NCBI GenBank assembly: GCA_963931635.1
Contig: OZ007034.1
Span: 620,001-684,000 of the forward strand
Reading direction: 5' to 3'
DNA from: Caccoplasma sp905210875
GTDB lineage: Bacteria > Bacteroidota > Bacteroidia > Bacteroidales > UBA11471
DNA: 64,000 nt
Shown: positions 10,141-18,456 of the stretch, piece by piece
Numbering within the stretch: the stretch's first letter is position 1
How the letters are laid out: the number at the start of each line of letters is the position of its first letter
Notes under the pieces: generated by a model
What the model saw: only the letters and a program-made list of their open reading frames with translations
What the model was told of the DNA's origin: nothing
The model's database searches: none
Program-made: the position numbers and the translations under genes

Positions 10141-13100
10141 TTAGAAGTTAATGTTGAATCCGAAAGAGAAGCGACGGCTGCGAGGCGTCTGTGCATCGTC
10201 TTCGGACAAATCCGTTACTTTCGAGGGAAGGCTCACCTCGGGGTCTTGACCTTTATAATTGGTAAATGTCAAAAGGTCATATCCGGTAACAAATACGTTC
10301 AAACCGTTAATTTTCATTTTCTTGCAGATACGTTTGGGTATGCTGTAAGAAAGCGAGAGTGTTTTGAGACGAAGGAACGAGCAATCTTCTACGAAACGGT
10401 CGGAGCCAAGGTAGTTCAGACCGTAGTCATACAATGCTCTTGGTATATCGGTTACGTCGCCTTCACTGCGCCAACGTTTAAGCACGGCAGTACTCTGATT
10501 GTCGCGGTTGTACATCGCCTCGGCATCCATACGGGCGGTATTGATAACCTTTTGTCCCAAACGATAGTGGAAGAAAATCGTCAAAGCCAGGTTTTTCCAT
10601 TTAACATTGACACCTCCACCACCGGTCACCATCGGGTTGCAGTTACCCAGGTAAACCACATCATTTTCATCGATTTTACCGTCGTGGTTGATATCTTCGT
10701 ATTTAGCATCGCCGGGATAACATACATATGTACCGTTCTTCATGACGATGGGCTCGCCTTGGAGGTTGTACATGATATTGCCCTCACCGTCGCGAGCATA
10801 GGTGTCTTCGGTATTCTGATATACACCGTTATAGCGGAATCCGTAGAACGAACCGACAGCAACACCGGTTTCAAGACGTTGAGCGTAAGAACCGTTGGAG
10901 AGAGAGAAAGTCTCCTCTGAAAGGTTCTCGGGAAGTTCAAGAATCTTGTTCACGTTGCGGTTGATGTTGAAGTTGGCCGATACGGTCCAGTCTTTGTTCT
11001 TGAATATTTCGTAATCGATGCGATACTCCCAACCGGTATTACTCAACTTACCCGAGTTGAAGTAAGCCAACTGACCACTCGAATATCCGACCGACGAAGG
11101 TATCTTCACCTTGGTCTGCAACAAGTCATCGGTAACCTTGTGATAGTAATCAAAGGTCATGGTCATTTTGTTGTTCATAAAGGCGAGGTCGGTACCGATG
11201 TTGTACTCGGTCGAGGTTTCCCACTTCAAATTATTGAGTTGCATGGTATTAGGAGCAATAGCTGCATTGGTATTATAATCACCTATGGCCGAGTAGGTTC
11301 CTATATAAGGAGCTGTTCCACTTGGAGCATTACCGCTCTGACCCCAGCTGGCACGGAGTTTCAACTGGTTCCACCAATCGAGCGACTCCATGAAGTACTC
11401 ATCTTGCATGTGCCAAGCAACACCCACCGAGGGGAAGAGACCCCATCGATTCTCTTTCGAGAGAGATGAACGGCCTTCACCGTTGAGGGTTACCGTGAAA
11501 ATATAACGGTCGAGCAGGTTGTAGTTGATCATACCCACAGCGCCCATGATACGCGACTCTGAGGTTCCTGACCCCAGCGTGGTAATGGCACCACCGGCCA
11601 CAGGGTCGGACATTCCCGGCGAAGCTACACCATACACGGCTTCGACCGACTCGGAACTGCGCGATTGCTCGGTACGCCACAAGGCGGTAGCGGTAAGTCC
11701 GTGAATACCAAACTGACGACGGAAAATGAACTTATTCTCGGTCAACAGCGAAAGGTTGTTGGAGTAACCGTCATAGCTGTAATTGGAGTTGGTATTGTCG
11801 ATAGAGAAGTCACCGGCAGTCTGCGGCAGGAACTGACGCGTTTTCACCGTCTTAAACTTCATGGCTACCCAACCGGTCCATGTAAAGCCGGGAAGGATAT
11901 GATAGTTGGCCCGATAGGTAATACGTTCCTCCCGTTGGTAAGTCTTATTGTAACTGTCATTGGCCATAATCATGGGATGGAAATTTTTTCCACTGCTATA
12001 TGCTCCCTGGAACTCTTCGCTGTTCTGGCGGATAAAATAATTGCTGGTAGGCAGTCCGGTAGCGTCGTCGATCCAATAAGGACTCTTATTAGGCATCTTG
12101 CGCATGGCTTCGGCACGAAGCTCGTCGGTAAATGGCTCATCTTTCTGCGTGTCGGTATAAGAGAACTCGGCATACATATCAAACTTATCGGAGAAGCGGT
12201 AAGTCAAGTTGTAGTTGGCCGTGATACGATCCAGACCGGTACCAATCGTCGTACCGCCTTCGTTCATGTACGAGAGAGAGAAACGGTAGGTTGCTTTCTC
12301 ACCACCACCCGACATGGAGAAACTGTTATCAAAAATCCAAGCGTCTTTGGTAACGGTCGAGAGCCAGTCGGTATCGGCATTATATTCGTCGAAATAACGC
12401 CAAGAGGGCATATACCCGATTTCGGGGGTATCGAAGAGGAGTTCGAGCAGTGACGATGAGTTTTGGAGACCTTGTGCATTGGCCGTGTTCCAGATAGCGT
12501 CTTGCATATATGCCACATACTCATCGCCGTTGAGCATCGGTATCGATGCCGGCTCTTTTTTCACGGTAAACTTCGACGAAAAGGTGAAGTTGGTCTTACC
12601 CTTGGCACCTTTTTTGGTAGTAATCAAGAGCACACCGTTGGCAGCTTTGGTACCATAGATGGCTGTCGAAGCGGCATCTTTCAACACCTCGACCGACTCG
12701 ATATCGTAGGGGTTAAGGTTCAACATATCGGCAAAGTCTTCGTTATTGGCCGTGTTGAAGTCAAAACTGTCGTCGATATCGGTTGAATAGGGTACACCAT
12801 TGATAACAATAAGGGGGTCGGTATTGGAGTTCAGGGTGGCCGTACCACGAATACGGATAGAACCCTTGGAACCGGGGTCACCGCCTGAAAGAATATCCAC
12901 ACCGGCAAGACGTCCTTGCAGAGCCTCTTCTATCGAAGAAACAGGCAGTGTTTCTACAACGCTCGACATATCGATCTTCTGGGTAGCCGCGGTCTGTTCG
13001 CGCACCGAGATACCCATATCGGTCATTTCGGCTCGTTTTGCCTCGATGGTAACTTCGCTCAAATCTTGTGAGTTCGGCTCCATCACCACGGTCAAGGTCT

Positions 13101-13413
13101 TCTGTCCGTTATAGGCTATGCGTTGAGTCTCCATACCGATAAAAGAGAAGACTATTGTAGCGGCGTCGGACGGCACCCGGAGGGAGAACGCACCGTTGAC
13201 ATCGGTAGTGATACCGGTCAGCACACGTCGTTGACTGTTTTCAATAGATACGTTCACACCAATGGAAGGCTCGTGCTTTCCTTGAATAATTTCATATACT
13301 TTACCCGATATATAGCCCGAACTTGTCTGTGCCGACAGGGTACTGCCTATAAACAAGCACAGCAACAGAAGGCTGAACCGGAGCGGACTTATTTTTGAAT
13401 TTTGTTTTTTCAT
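10141..13413 (-). CDS. SusC/RagA-family TonB-dependent outer-membrane transporter
   Basis: The protein has 1090 residues from the ATG at 13413, preferred over an upstream TTG because it gives a clean signal peptide (MKKQNSKISPLRFSLLLLCL) and forms an ATGA overlap with the preceding FAS1 gene. After cleavage at about residue 32 there is a carboxypeptidase-regulatory-like domain (about 35-120; SIGVNVSIENSQRRVLTGIT), a TonB-box-like segment (LSEVTIEAKRAEM) and a plug (about 150-280) with IRIRGTATLNSNTDPLIVIN and EVLKDAASTAIYGTKAANGV. A barrel follows, ending RRFSFGFNINF. This is a canonical SusC and the first transporter of the locus, paired with the SusD 11 bases downstream. Pectin-type oligosaccharides are the likely cargo given the PL1 lyase that heads the operon. 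Confidence 0.95.
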   Translation of the reverse strand: MKKQNSKISPLRFSLLLLCLFIGSTLSAQTSSGYISGKVYEIIQGKHEPSIGVNVSIENSQRRVLTGITTDVNGAFSLRVPSDAATIVFSFIGMETQRIAYNGQKTLTVVMEPNSQDLSEVTIEAKRAEMTDMGISVREQTAATQKIDMSSVVETLPVSSIEEALQGRLAGVDILSGGDPGSKGSIRIRGTATLNSNTDPLIVINGVPYSTDIDDSFDFNTANNEDFADMLNLNPYDIESVEVLKDAASTAIYGTKAANGVLLITTKKGAKGKTNFTFSSKFTVKKEPASIPMLNGDEYVAYMQDAIWNTANAQGLQNSSSLLELLFDTPEIGYMPSWRYFDEYNADTDWLSTVTKDAWIFDNSFSMSGGGEKATYRFSLSYMNEGGTTIGTGLDRITANYNLTYRFSDKFDMYAEFSYTDTQKDEPFTDELRAEAMRKMPNKSPYWIDDATGLPTSNYFIRQNSEEFQGAYSSGKNFHPMIMANDSYNKTYQREERITYRANYHILPGFTWTGWVAMKFKTVKTRQFLPQTAGDFSIDNTNSNYSYDGYSNNLSLLTENKFIFRRQFGIHGLTATALWRTEQSRSSESVEAVYGVASPGMSDPVAGGAITTLGSGTSESRIMGAVGMINYNLLDRYIFTVTLNGEGRSSLSKENRWGLFPSVGVAWHMQDEYFMESLDWWNQLKLRASWGQSGNAPSGTAPYIGTYSAIGDYNTNAAIAPNTMQLNNLKWETSTEYNIGTDLAFMNNKMTMTFDYYHKVTDDLLQTKVKIPSSVGYSSGQLAYFNSGKLSNTGWEYRIDYEIFKNKDWTVSANFNINRNVNKILELPENLSEETFSLSNGSYAQRLETGVAVGSFYGFRYNGVYQNTEDTYARDGEGNIMYNLQGEPIVMKNGTYVCYPGDAKYEDINHDGKIDENDVVYLGNCNPMVTGGGGVNVKWKNLALTIFFHYRLGQKVINTARMDAEAMYNRDNQSTAVLKRWRSEGDVTDIPRALYDYGLNYLGSDRFVEDCSFLRLKTLSLSYSIPKRICKKMKINGLNVFVTGYDLLTFTNYKGQDPEVSLPSKVTDLSEDDAQTPRSRRFSFGFNINF

Positions 13414-15791
13414 AATACCCCATTTATAAAGTGTACACAACCATCGTCAAAGACGAAGGGGAAATAATCATAATCACCCACGATTTCGACCTCACCGTTA
13501 TATCCGTCTTCGGCCACTTTCACGCTCATGGTGGTTCCTTTGTCGTAAACGTTAAGATGTATGGCTTCTGTCACCATCACACCGTTCTGAATTTCCAACC
13601 AAGAATTAAGCGTAATCAATCCGCCTGCGGCTTCGGTATCTTCGCCCCAGCCGAGGAAGGGGAAATTGGATATGACAGCCGTACTGAACGGCACGAAATA
13701 GACTTTCAAATAATTCTGCAAAGCCACCAAATCGGTAACCGTGGCTGCTGCAAAGAAGTCTGCAGTCGATGCATCGGCCGAAGCCGTCGATGTAATGCCG
13801 GGCACTTTACCTGCCACGATGGCTTGTTTCACCGCGTTGTTGGTCGGTATGAACATAAGACAACCTTCTGTCATCAGAGGAATAGACTGTGACTCCTCGT
13901 CTATCATTCCACCCACCATCAACAGGTTGATAAACGCGTTGAAGAGGGTAGTCTCATCGTTACGCAACGAATACATCATCGGGACAAAATTGGCATAAAG
14001 CGCGTTGTCGAGACTTCCCTCAAAAAGTTTCTGGGCTCTCGTTCCGTCATAGGTATAGCAACGACCGTTTGTCCAATTCTCACCTCGATATTTCAGTTCT
14101 TCAAAGTCGCAATAGACATCGGCCTCTGTTGCGGCATTTCCGGTATAATTAATCAGGTTATTGAACAGGAAACTATTGGTGATTTTTCCGTCCTTTACAT
14201 ACCAATAAAGGCGATAATCAGGAGAAAGGGTGCGGAACACATGTTTTCCCGTCAAAGGCAATTCGTTAAGCGAAGTCGTCGAGCCATCGAGCGAAACGAC
14301 ATGAGCATAGACCGTACGTTGCTGAGCCGAGCTGGAAAGATTAGAGTTGTTGATTTCCAATCGATTGTCTACAGCATCGAAAGTAATACCGTTGTATGCC
14401 ATCTGATTGTCCGACGGGAAAAGCACAATATAGTTCATCTCATTGGAACACAATGTACTTATCAAGTCGGAATTACCCAACATCACCAAGAAATTATTGA
14501 ATTTCTTATACTGATAAGCCGGACCCGTTACGGCACTATACTGAGCCGGAGGGGTAAGCACATCGCAACCGTAGAGAACACCATTTACACAGACCTTACG
14601 GTTTTCTTCGGGAACAGCATCTACATCGAAATCGATAATCATTCCCGATGTGTTCTTGATATCACCACGGGTAATTTCTTCGGGGAAAACTATCGACGAG
14701 GAATATACACTGTTGAGCAGGATATCCTGAATAACCTGGGGCTTGATAGAATCCCACGTCACCTCACTGGGATATCCGGTACCGTCGGCACCAAAATATT
14801 CTACATAAAATTCATCAAAGGCTTGATCGGTAGGAGCAAAAATACTGTATGAAACCGACGAAAGAGATGCAATCTGTGTATAATCCGATACCGGCCACTC
14901 ACTGGCTATACTAGCCATGGGCGACATGTGGTAGTGCTGATAAAGGTCGGTACCATTACCATAATCAAGCGTCAATGCGTCGTCTTTTGTATAATAACTG
15001 TATTCGTCGTAGAAATTCAAAAAACGCGTATAATTACCGTTCTTATCCAACTCGGTATAGATTGTCTCCAACGGCTCCAATACCTGATTGATGAGATAGA
15101 CATATCCGGTAGACGTTACTATGGAATATTCATCGACGGAAGCATTCGACACATTGAAGCCATCGGCACCCGTCCACTGCGAATTGGGATAAAAATATTC
15201 ATAGTTGTATTTGGCGTCAATCAGTTTCGTCTGGAACATACGATATGAGAATACCGGGAGGAAACGTTCCAGATGATAAACCGAACCTTCGAGCCCTGTC
15301 GTATCGTTTACAACTTCTATAGTGGGAGCATCTTGGCTTTTGGTGCGGAATTTATAGAAAAGACCCGCATTGACCATAAGCTCTTCGTCGGTTGCCCCAT
15401 CGCCTTCGTTCGGGCGGAAATTAACCAATTTCGTCTTGTCAAAAGAATAATAAAGGATATGGAAGCCTATCAGTTTCTGCAACTCTGCCATACTCAATTC
15501 TTCAATGGAGTTTACTCCTCGCTCATTTTTGAGATAGGCGGCAAAGGCTTCGTCGTTGGGCGCCATAACCGTATACACTCCCTTTCCTTGTAGAATGGGT
15601 GCATAACCGGCCATATCAACGCCTTTCAGGAAAATAGAGTAATTGCCTCTCTCCTGCAAAGTTTCATAGATACTTCCTTTCAGAGTCTCTGGCGTATCAT
15701 AATACGAGAGATTGTCCTGACAAGAAGTCCAGAAAACTGCCAAACAAAGTACACCGCATAGCACAACGTACTTTCCAAATGCGTTTTTCAT
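13410..15791 (-). CDS. FAS1 (fasciclin)-domain surface lipoprotein, first of three, multi-domain
   Basis: This is the largest of the three FAS1 proteins (793 residues). The lipobox is AVFWTSC with Cys24, followed by QDN. The FAS1 signature occurs in at least three places: GKGVYTVMAPNDEAFAAYLK with GFHILYYSFD (about 35-200), VSYSIFAPTDQAFDEFYVEY with IQDILLNSVY (about 245-420), and a C-terminal unit with MTEGCLMFIPTNNAVKQAIV ending DDGCVHFINGVL (about 620-793). A further weak unit lies between 440 and 600 (NYIVLFPSDNQMAYNGITF). It follows the pectate lyase by 123 bases and overlaps the next SusC start by four bases. No enzyme motif is visible. A surface adhesin or glycan-binding role is the best inference. 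Confidence 0.8.
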   Translation of the reverse strand: MKNAFGKYVVLCGVLCLAVFWTSCQDNLSYYDTPETLKGSIYETLQERGNYSIFLKGVDMAGYAPILQGKGVYTVMAPNDEAFAAYLKNERGVNSIEELSMAELQKLIGFHILYYSFDKTKLVNFRPNEGDGATDEELMVNAGLFYKFRTKSQDAPTIEVVNDTTGLEGSVYHLERFLPVFSYRMFQTKLIDAKYNYEYFYPNSQWTGADGFNVSNASVDEYSIVTSTGYVYLINQVLEPLETIYTELDKNGNYTRFLNFYDEYSYYTKDDALTLDYGNGTDLYQHYHMSPMASIASEWPVSDYTQIASLSSVSYSIFAPTDQAFDEFYVEYFGADGTGYPSEVTWDSIKPQVIQDILLNSVYSSSIVFPEEITRGDIKNTSGMIIDFDVDAVPEENRKVCVNGVLYGCDVLTPPAQYSAVTGPAYQYKKFNNFLVMLGNSDLISTLCSNEMNYIVLFPSDNQMAYNGITFDAVDNRLEINNSNLSSSAQQRTVYAHVVSLDGSTTSLNELPLTGKHVFRTLSPDYRLYWYVKDGKITNSFLFNNLINYTGNAATEADVYCDFEELKYRGENWTNGRCYTYDGTRAQKLFEGSLDNALYANFVPMMYSLRNDETTLFNAFINLLMVGGMIDEESQSIPLMTEGCLMFIPTNNAVKQAIVAGKVPGITSTASADASTADFFAAATVTDLVALQNYLKVYFVPFSTAVISNFPFLGWGEDTEAAGGLITLNSWLEIQNGVMVTEAIHLNVYDKGTTMSVKVAEDGYNGEVEIVGDYDYFPFVFDDGCVHFINGVL

Positions 15792-15914
15792 AGATTCTCG
15801 ATTGCTTTAAAGTGTGTTATGTAATATATGTGTTTTTTATCAACAGACCCACCGAACAAGGGGGAATGGTCCGCCCCGAAATTACACTTAGACGAACCAT
15901 AAGAAAACAACTCT

Positions 15915-18026
15915 CTACCGTATGATAAGCTTTTCCTTATTATCCAATATATATAACCCTTGAGGCAACTTATTGAAAAGATCCCCATACGGAACTTGCT
16001 TCATGATAAGAATCCCCATAGGATTATATACATCGACAATCTTATTGGGGTCTTTATCTGTTACAGTTTCGTCTATGCTACTTGTTGAAACATTCTCTAC
16101 AGAAAGTGTTATAATGGCACACATTTGATTTCCGCCAAATGATATGGGCAATGCTCCTTTCAAGGGTTCCTCCAAAGGGAAATCATAGGCCGTCATAACA
16201 ATCGATGGATAACGGGACTTAAACGTATAGCCATCGGCTTGCACATATGACTTACCGGCCAACTGAGTCAAATAAGACAACCCGCTGTCGCCATTGGAAT
16301 ACCCATTGATATTAACAGCCGTTACCTGCTTTCCCTCGGGAATATTTATGGTAAAAGGCACTCCTGCCGAATATTTCACTGCGTAATTCTTTCCGGCAGC
16401 ATATTCTTTGTTATTCGGATTGGAAACGGAGAAACCTTCTGTAAAATTCCAGGTTTTATTGTCTCCTTCAACAAACGTCTGCGACGAAAGTTCATAATCG
16501 ACCGGACCTACTATGCTTTCAGAGTCTTTAATATCGCCTTGCAGTTCACCATCGGAAGTACAAGCCTCCATAATATCGGCAACAAGACCGTTCATGTACA
16601 GTTCGAGCATGGTATACCCTTCCACATCAGTAACATTCCGATCCTCAGGGTCGTTCGGGTCGAGACCATGTGCACGCTCCCAATCGTCGGGCATACCATC
16701 GCGGTCGGTATCGAGCGGTGCCGCGGTCGATTTCAACTCGGGCCAACCCGTAGAGCCATCGGCATATTGGCAATCGTCTTGCGAGTCGATAATTCCCGGC
16801 AGGTTGGAACCGCTGGTAAATGTGGCTTTGTTTTCCCGTACATCGGCCACCATAATCGAGTCGTGCTCATCGCGTGAGTAACAAGCCCCGGCATATTGCA
16901 ATACTTTTTCATACGCCACTTGGGCCGTATGTGTCGTGGTGGCATAGAATTGCAACGGAGCATCGAGACGCATCGTATCTTTGGTTACCGAAGTAAATGT
17001 ATTGTCATTGCCCGAATTGGATATTTGGGCATAGATACCTTTGGTCCAGTTGTCGGCCGTAACATCGGCATTACCTTCCATCACATTGCCATCGACATAA
17101 AATTGGCCCCAATGATGAAGCATCGGATACCAACCGTTGTGCGATCCATCATCGTTGGTGCAATATTCAAGCGTACGGATACCTATTGCAGCTATACGAT
17201 ATGCAACGGAACCTCCTTTTTTACGGGTTGCAGGCCCCGGTTTATAATAGTTGTTATAGATATTGACGTCCATACCCTCGCCTCCATAGCAACCGTTGCC
17301 GGCCCAGTTATAGATGACATTGTTGCGCATATCCATATGTTCTTCCATCTGCGTGCCCTGACGCGGACCGAGACGGGGGGTCCGACTCTCGTGATGCAGC
17401 AACAGGTTATGGTGATATGACATTCCTTTTCCGCCCCAGTTTCCGCCATATCCATGAGTTCCCTTGCTATGGCCCGAATTACGGAGGCTTTGCGAGATGA
17501 TGCACCATTGTACCGTTGCATTTTCATTGCCATATATCGAACAGCACTCATCGATACTCCAACTTACCGAACAGTGATCGACCATGATATTCGACTGGTC
17601 CATTCCTCCCAAGCCATCACCTTCATGATCTGCTACATTTTCATTTCCCAAACGGAAACGCAAAAAACGGAGGATTACATTATTGGCCTCGATTGTAAAC
17701 GGATAACCTGCCACACAGATACCGTCACCGGGAGCCGTCTGTCCTGCCACGGTCACATTGCCCTGTGATATACTAAGATCCGACTCCAAAAATATCGTTC
17801 CGGAAACATCGAAAACAATCGTGCGCCGCCCCGACTGTCCGAGAGCCCAGCGCAAGGAGCCTTCACCGTCATCTTCCAGATTGGTTACATGATATACTGC
17901 TCCACCGCGACCACCCGTCACATATCGACCAAAACCTTCAGCCCCGGGAAATGCGGGGAGGTCTTCGGCCCGGACTGCCGATGCAGTTGCAATCACACAA
18001 AAAATAACTAGCAGAATTTTTTTCAT
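15915..18026 (-). CDS. Secreted PL1-family pectate lyase with a type IX-like C-terminal tail
   Basis: The protein has 703 residues from ATG 18026, which begins a clear Sec signal (MKKILLVIFCVIATASAVRA); an upstream in-frame ATG at 18044 is less likely. The catalytic part (about 22-440) opens with LPAFPGAEGFGRYVTGGRGG, typical of PL1. It carries IMVDHCSVSWS (147-157) and the RTPR arginine motif (215-218) used for proton abstraction in this family. Then comes a calcium-binding thrombospondin-3-type repeat (LDTDRDGMPDDWERAHGLDP). A beta-sandwich-like region and a C-terminal VDVYNPMGILIMKQV...LPQGLYIL...KLIIR tail follow, resembling a type A Por-secretion domain. It cleaves polygalacturonate by beta-elimination. 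It is the first gene after the regulator, and the only enzyme of the locus seen here. Lack of a lipobox plus the tail suggests export by the type IX system. Confidence 0.88.
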   Translation of the reverse strand: MKKILLVIFCVIATASAVRAEDLPAFPGAEGFGRYVTGGRGGAVYHVTNLEDDGEGSLRWALGQSGRRTIVFDVSGTIFLESDLSISQGNVTVAGQTAPGDGICVAGYPFTIEANNVILRFLRFRLGNENVADHEGDGLGGMDQSNIMVDHCSVSWSIDECCSIYGNENATVQWCIISQSLRNSGHSKGTHGYGGNWGGKGMSYHHNLLLHHESRTPRLGPRQGTQMEEHMDMRNNVIYNWAGNGCYGGEGMDVNIYNNYYKPGPATRKKGGSVAYRIAAIGIRTLEYCTNDDGSHNGWYPMLHHWGQFYVDGNVMEGNADVTADNWTKGIYAQISNSGNDNTFTSVTKDTMRLDAPLQFYATTTHTAQVAYEKVLQYAGACYSRDEHDSIMVADVRENKATFTSGSNLPGIIDSQDDCQYADGSTGWPELKSTAAPLDTDRDGMPDDWERAHGLDPNDPEDRNVTDVEGYTMLELYMNGLVADIMEACTSDGELQGDIKDSESIVGPVDYELSSQTFVEGDNKTWNFTEGFSVSNPNNKEYAAGKNYAVKYSAGVPFTINIPEGKQVTAVNINGYSNGDSGLSYLTQLAGKSYVQADGYTFKSRYPSIVMTAYDFPLEEPLKGALPISFGGNQMCAIITLSVENVSTSSIDETVTDKDPNKIVDVYNPMGILIMKQVPYGDLFNKLPQGLYILDNKEKLIIR

Positions 18027-18198
18027 GGTATGCGTTTTTATCATGGCAAATTTCTTAATACTCCATCAAAACCGAGAGGATTTTTTGCCCAAATAGGTGC
18101 ACTTTTCATCTCTATTACCGGGTAAGGCTCTTAAAAGGTCGCATTTTCCCCACGGTTGTTTGAGGACACGTAATATCTCCCCGTTATGTTGAGCAAGA

Positions 18199-18232
18199 CA
18201 AATATACAAAAAAGTTTTAATATTCGTACAAA
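18199..18232 (-). promoter_or_regulatory. Putative promoter of the pectate lyase/SusCD operon
   Basis: On the minus strand TTTG (18232-18229) is followed after 22 bases by TATATTTG (18206-18199), matching the Bacteroidetes sigma-ABfr pattern though with slightly long spacing. The predicted start is near 18192, giving a leader of about 165 bases. Confidence 0.5.
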
Positions 18233-18391
18233 GGATATAAATTTTAGCACCTCTGAGAAAAGAATTATAAGCAACGGAAAAACGGCAAGTTTTCAGGCAT
18301 GGAACGTGGTTTGCCACCACGTTTGGTATTACTCGACTTAGCCTCTTTTTAGCATTATTATAACAGGGCTCCTTTTCCACCACAAGCACAT

Positions 18392-18429
18392 AAAAAAAGT
18401 GCACCGGCAGAAAATCTGTCCGGCACACT
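18392..18429 (-). terminator. Rho-independent terminator of the hybrid regulator gene
   Basis: Read on the minus strand, an interrupted GC-rich stem (GTGTGCCGG with CCGGTGCAC and an inner CAGA/TCTG) is followed directly by seven T. It lies 28 bases after the regulator stop. Confidence 0.75.
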
Positions 18430-18456
18430 CTTCAATAACCTAGGTATTTCTCTGCC

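Larger units (their letters stand above)
18027..18456. other. Intergenic region between regulator and lyase operon (430 bp)
   Basis: It holds the terminator of the regulator gene (18392-18429) and the presumed operon promoter (18199-18232), with a leader of about 165 bases. Upstream of the promoter, at 18303-18323, there is a 7-bp inverted repeat AACGTGG / CCACGTT around TTTGCCA. Its position would suit a regulator site, but no independent evidence supports that. Open frames through this stretch have no coding character. Confidence 0.5.

Noticed and set aside
18066..18428. 120-codon minus-strand frame between the regulator and the lyase
   Set aside because: It covers the regulator terminator and the operon promoter, and its translation has no recognisable feature.
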